Positions 59,901-64,000 of a DNA stretch of 64,000 nt are shown one piece after another. Within the stretch, counting starts at the first letter, position 1; every line of letters begins with the position of its first letter. The position numbers and the translations under genes are program-made. Below the pieces are notes generated by a model. The model made no database searches. It was not told where the DNA came from and worked only from the letters and a program-made list of their open reading frames with translations. The stretch comes from Apricaphanius iberus (taxonomy: Eukaryota; Chordata; Actinopteri; Cyprinodontiformes; Aphaniidae). The DNA lies in assembly GCA_028564705.1 (NCBI GenBank), contig JAPXFQ010002722.1:806001-870000 (forward strand), written 5' to 3'.

Positions 59901-62387
59901 AGACATCGTTACTAAGATAAAATGTCACATAATTATAGTTTACTTCATAATTGCATTACTTTTACAGGCAAATTGAACAGTTTTTTTAGTTTTTTAGTTT
60001 TGTTTTTAAGACGTTCAGAGCAAAAAGGGATGGTTAGACCCACCCAGACTTATTAATTTTTTTACTTTTAGTTGTTCCAATTTTAACCTAAGTATCATAT
60101 TACTTACATATCATACATATAAAATTTTGTGTTAGGCTGCTACATAAAACCGCAATAAAATACAATGTGTTACTTGTTTTCAGTGTGTCAAAACAAGAAT
60201 TGGTTCCGGGTATAACATTTGCTTAAGTCACTGCAGTTTCTATAGTCCAACTTGATCTATGTTGATAAAGCAAAATCCCCTTTAATAAGGATATGTTCAG
60301 AAAGACAAAAAACAGGTGTGCTAGCGGGATTTTAGAGTGAAGTTTATCAGAATACAGGCCAAAGTTATCTGTAGGTAAAATCTGGCATTGATTGCATTGA
60401 AGGATAAATGGAGAGTAATTGTAGTTAAGGGCTGATAAAGTGCAAAACTCCCTCATTATCATCAGAGACTCAACGCTATGATATCAAGAAGCAGTTGAGG
60501 GAGCAAATGAGGCTTATTAATCTGACCCCATTTTGGAGATCCATCATAACTCTAGGGTACTTTTTAATATTATGACTCCCTTGTTAACTTCCCCTGCAGT
60601 CTCTGTAATGAAGCCTCTGTACTTTTAGGTGTTTTAAATGTTTTAATATTCTTTAACAAAAAGTGGCCCCATGACAGGGCCCATACTGTCACTGGTAGTA
60701 ATTTGGCTATAATGAGATGTTACCAATACATTTTTACTATGTAGCTGAAACAAGGTTTGACTTTAGTTAAGACCTTTATATTATCTTCCTTTATTACAAA
60801 ATATTAATCTGTGTGTTTAATCATAAATGTAGTGTTGTATGTTGTGTGGTTAAAATTATCCTATGAGCATGCAATAGCTATCTACAAACTAGTCTAATGC
60901 TTTAAAAATGGGTAGAAAGGTTGTCTGGGTTGTTAAAAAAAACAAAAAAAAACACACGTTGTCAAGTTATTTACCTCCCAACAGGTGATAAGCATATATT
61001 TAGTGTCAAGCTTAAAATATTGGAGCTCTACAATGTACAATGACAAATTATAATGCTTCACAATAAAACCACTGCTTAAATAGGTGTGATCAGAGAAAAC
61101 AAAAAACTGATGAAATCCAATGAGTAGAGAATGTGAGGCTGCAATAATAATACAAAATCATAAATAAAGCCTAATTTAGCATCTTCATTACATTGAGTTA
61201 CAGTGAAGTTACTAAATTTGAAACCACAACCTTCAGTTTAAGTGTTACTTTTTAATAAAGTGTCCAGAAAGTTCTGACATTTTTAACTCCTGTTTTTAGG
61301 GCTATTTTATAAAATGATAAAGATAAAATGATCAGTTATTGTGTATCCTATAAATCTGAGTTGCCGCCACATTTTGTGTCAGCTTTCTATTGACCTTTTA
61401 CGATAATGTAATAAAGTCATCAGAGAACTGTTATAGTTGCTTATAAACTGCAACTATATGCATGTTAAGCTCATGCAGGAGAAGGAAAAATCTTTGTTAA
61501 TACCAGTTTAGGAGCATGTTATTTAACTAACTTTTACAATATCTTGCTTTTTTTTTAGATGTTTTTCTTTTGAAGTTTAGGATTTTTTATTGTAGGTGAC
61601 GTTTTACTTGGGAAAGATCACAGTTACAAAAAGCAAACCAGCAAGAGTATTTACTCTAGATATCCAAACACTTATTTGTAAATACCTATCTCATACAAGT
61701 CTGACAGCAGGAATTTGGAGTTCATAAAATATTAAGAGCTATGACAGTTTTGAAACTGGAGTTGTTTTAAGACAATAGAAATGCAGCTTTGTCCATGTCA
61801 CTCTCACTCGCTGTTTACTTTTAAAAAAATCCTTCTACCTCAAGAAGACTGCTTGATTGTATTCATAGAAAAAGTGATAAATAATAATAAGATTAACATG
61901 TTAATCAGCAAAATAGCTGTGGCTATTTTGTAAACCGTGGAAAAATTCATCTGAGAGGTGAGCCATCTTCACTGTACAAAAACAAACATTTTTATACATT
62001 TAACAACAGCTTGCTCGCAGCTAAAAGCCAGGAAGATAGCATAAGGTTGATAGTAGATCGAAAAGAATTTTCAGCATGAGGACTGAAAAAACACACTACT
62101 GATATGATAAAAAAATTTAAGTAGAAGTAAATTATTTTCTTTGTTGAGTGGTGTTTCAGTGGCTTTACCATTTTTGGGTTTACCACTGCTGCAAGGAGAA
62201 AAAAATCTAAATAAAATGTTTTGTTTTAATAACTCAAATGTTAGGCCTATTTTTTGCTTCACAAATATGAGAATTATTTCTTATAATTTGATAGTAGAAG
62301 GGACCCTGTGCTCAGGACATCTGATCCTGTGGCCGCACCCTGTCAGCAACCGAAAGAGCAGGAGCAGGAGTGCAGAGCAGCCCAACT

Positions 62388-62430
62388 CATCTGGTTCTGT
62401 ATAGTTCATCCAACCATACAGAACCAGATG
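62388..62430. repeat. Perfect 15-bp hairpin
   Basis: CATCTGGTTCTGTAT (62388-62402) and ATACAGAACCAGATG (62416-62430) are exact reverse complements, separated by 13 bases. No T-run or gene end is next to it; it may be a transposon end or a chance palindrome. Confidence 0.8.
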
Positions 62431-64000
62431 CAGTTAGATTAAAAATTACTAAATTCAATGAAATCAGCAGTTTTTCACATGATACTCATCCTATGAGTAA
62501 GCAAATTATGCAAGTTTGTTGGGGGAATATTTAAATACGTATGATTAACAGAAAATAAGATTTGTTCTACGCTCATACATGTTCAACTTCTCTCTTTGTC
62601 ACCGCTTAAGCATTTTGATTTAAATGTATTTTTCATGTGCTGAACATGGAATGTATTTTTCACAATGTGTCACCCCCAGTCTGATACAGCATAATTACCC
62701 AAATTGCAGTAAAGTAAAAAAAAAGAAAGAAATGTTGCAGATTGAAAGCATGCAGCCATAACAACAGTTTCACCTTGTCAGACTGTTATATTCAACCACA
62801 CACATATTTTTGACTTCCGATTTTAAATGTTAGCACTCAGTAATATTTATCTCTGTCCACTTTCAAAAGAATGGTGCAACTAGTTATCCAGTGCTGTTTG
62901 TACATACAATACTGATGGATATGGTCTTATCTTCTACTCTATTTACCTGCTCCCCACCAGTGGTCAAGCAAATGAGAAAAGGGAGGCACTACATACATCA
63001 TTTTATGCTGCATTCACCTGCATGCAAAACAAAGACTATTCACTACTTCAGATGGCATCAGTGGTTTCATTTCATAGTTCTACTAAACGGCTGATTTTTT
63101 TAAAGCATGATTTTTCTGGAAAAGATTAATAAAAATGTAAACATCCTAGTCCTATTGTAACCTTTACTTGACTTTAATTTGTCATAATTTTGTTGTGATT
63201 TTGTTTCACTGGTTCTGTATTCTAACATTAGATTTCTATATTTATTAAAGATTGTTAAAAATAATCCTGTTTTATTAAATTTAGTTTAGTTTCAGTCAGA
63301 TACTTGGGAAAATTAGAATTACCCACTGTTGGTAATTCTCTGAACATCATACTGTCTAAACTACCTTCATGTATCCCTTCATTAGCCTTCCTAAATACCT
63401 ACATTTATCAATAATGGATGGAAGAAAGTAAGAAATAAAATGTAGATTTGTAAGCTTAGTAACAACGTAGCTACAATTATAAAAAATACATACTACTCCA
63501 TTGTTTTCCATCACAAAAAAAACAAACACTGTGTTATCAAACAAATGCAATGAATCCATCAAAATTCATACTATGATATGCTCGGTGTTAGCCAAAACAC
63601 ATTGAGAAATGCTTCTGTAGCATGCAGTCTTCATCTTTCTCTTTGGAAGGTAAAGACTTTTTGGATTTTGATGCAAATGTTAATATTGCTATTAAATTGC
63701 TTGGACAAAAGGAGAAGGACATAGTCACTGTGTGAAAAGACAGATATAGAGCCTCCTGCTATTTATTTTAAAGTACCGGATGCTGACTATGGCAACAACA
63801 CAATGGTAAAGTGTACTTCAATCTTCGCTCATAATGTGATTTGAGTAACTGGTGACCACAAATGTGTATGCTGAGGGTAATTGTTATATATCTGAATGTT
63901 TGTTCTGCCCAATGTCTGACTTTCCAAAGGAATAGAAGGACAGAGACTGCATTTTTATATGAAAGGATGTATTTGACCTGTTGTGGTTGTATGCATGTAG

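Larger units (their letters stand above)
51245..64000 (-). other. CELF intron upstream of the first visible exon
   Basis: From the acceptor at 51245 to the window end I find no exon encoding the rest of RRM2 (FVKF or GSQTMP motifs), so this is inferred to be one intron of more than 12.7 kb. It carries the elements listed separately, plus non-repetitive stretches such as 58260-58560 that could hold conserved regulatory DNA. The part from 60200 to 64000 is AT-rich and unassigned except for one hairpin. Confidence 0.65.

Noticed and set aside
1..64000. CRISPR arrays, operons, toxin-antitoxin or defence systems
   Set aside because: Nothing bacterial is present; the tandem repeats seen are microsatellites and LINE tails, and the gene structure is vertebrate.

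Overview
The window is teleost fish nuclear DNA. Two things show this: a vertebrate-type gene split by canonical GT-AG introns, and the mix of mobile-element relics (Sleeping Beauty-like and other Tc1 elements, L2 and L1 LINEs, hAT elements, and the short dispersed repeats common in fish genomes). There are no bacterial operons, no tRNA or rRNA genes that I can see, and only one host gene.

The host gene lies on the minus strand, with seven coding exons between 51244 and 35705. It is the 3' half of a CELF (CUGBP/Elav-like) RNA-binding protein. The exons join in frame to 285 codons plus a stop: the last strand of RRM2, the long divergent linker, and a complete RRM3 ending in the family tail [13 protein letters not shown]1 and most of RRM2 must lie beyond 64000. 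The linker carries CELF6-like residues ([18 protein letters not shown]), but other stretches resemble CELF4. I lean to celf6 and keep celf4 as the alternative.

Layout: 1-6.4 kb is a nest of transposons. A window-edge L1 reverse transcriptase relic is interrupted by a hAT element with a perfect 8-bp target duplication, then by a second DNA transposon that itself holds an antisense L2 end. Next comes a TIR element carrying a longer sense L2. From 6.4 to 35.7 kb there is no recognisable gene: a fold-back element (8.9-9.7 kb), Tc1 relics, MITE-like elements, microsatellites and much unassigned AT-rich sequence. From 35.7 to 51.2 kb are the CELF exons, with repeats in the introns. From 51.2 to 64 kb is intronic sequence upstream of the first visible exon, holding a Sleeping Beauty-like relic, a MITE, a fragment of a RecQ-like helicase from a transposon, two more Tc1 relics and a strong short hairpin.

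I found no new multi-gene system. The points most worth checking are the nested transposon stratigraphy, the inverted pair of L2 ends, the long-armed fold-back element, the paralogue identity of the CELF gene, its run of four phase-symmetric exons, and two tandem NAG acceptors. All calls are by eye from the sequence and from remembered family consensus; no alignment or search was run.
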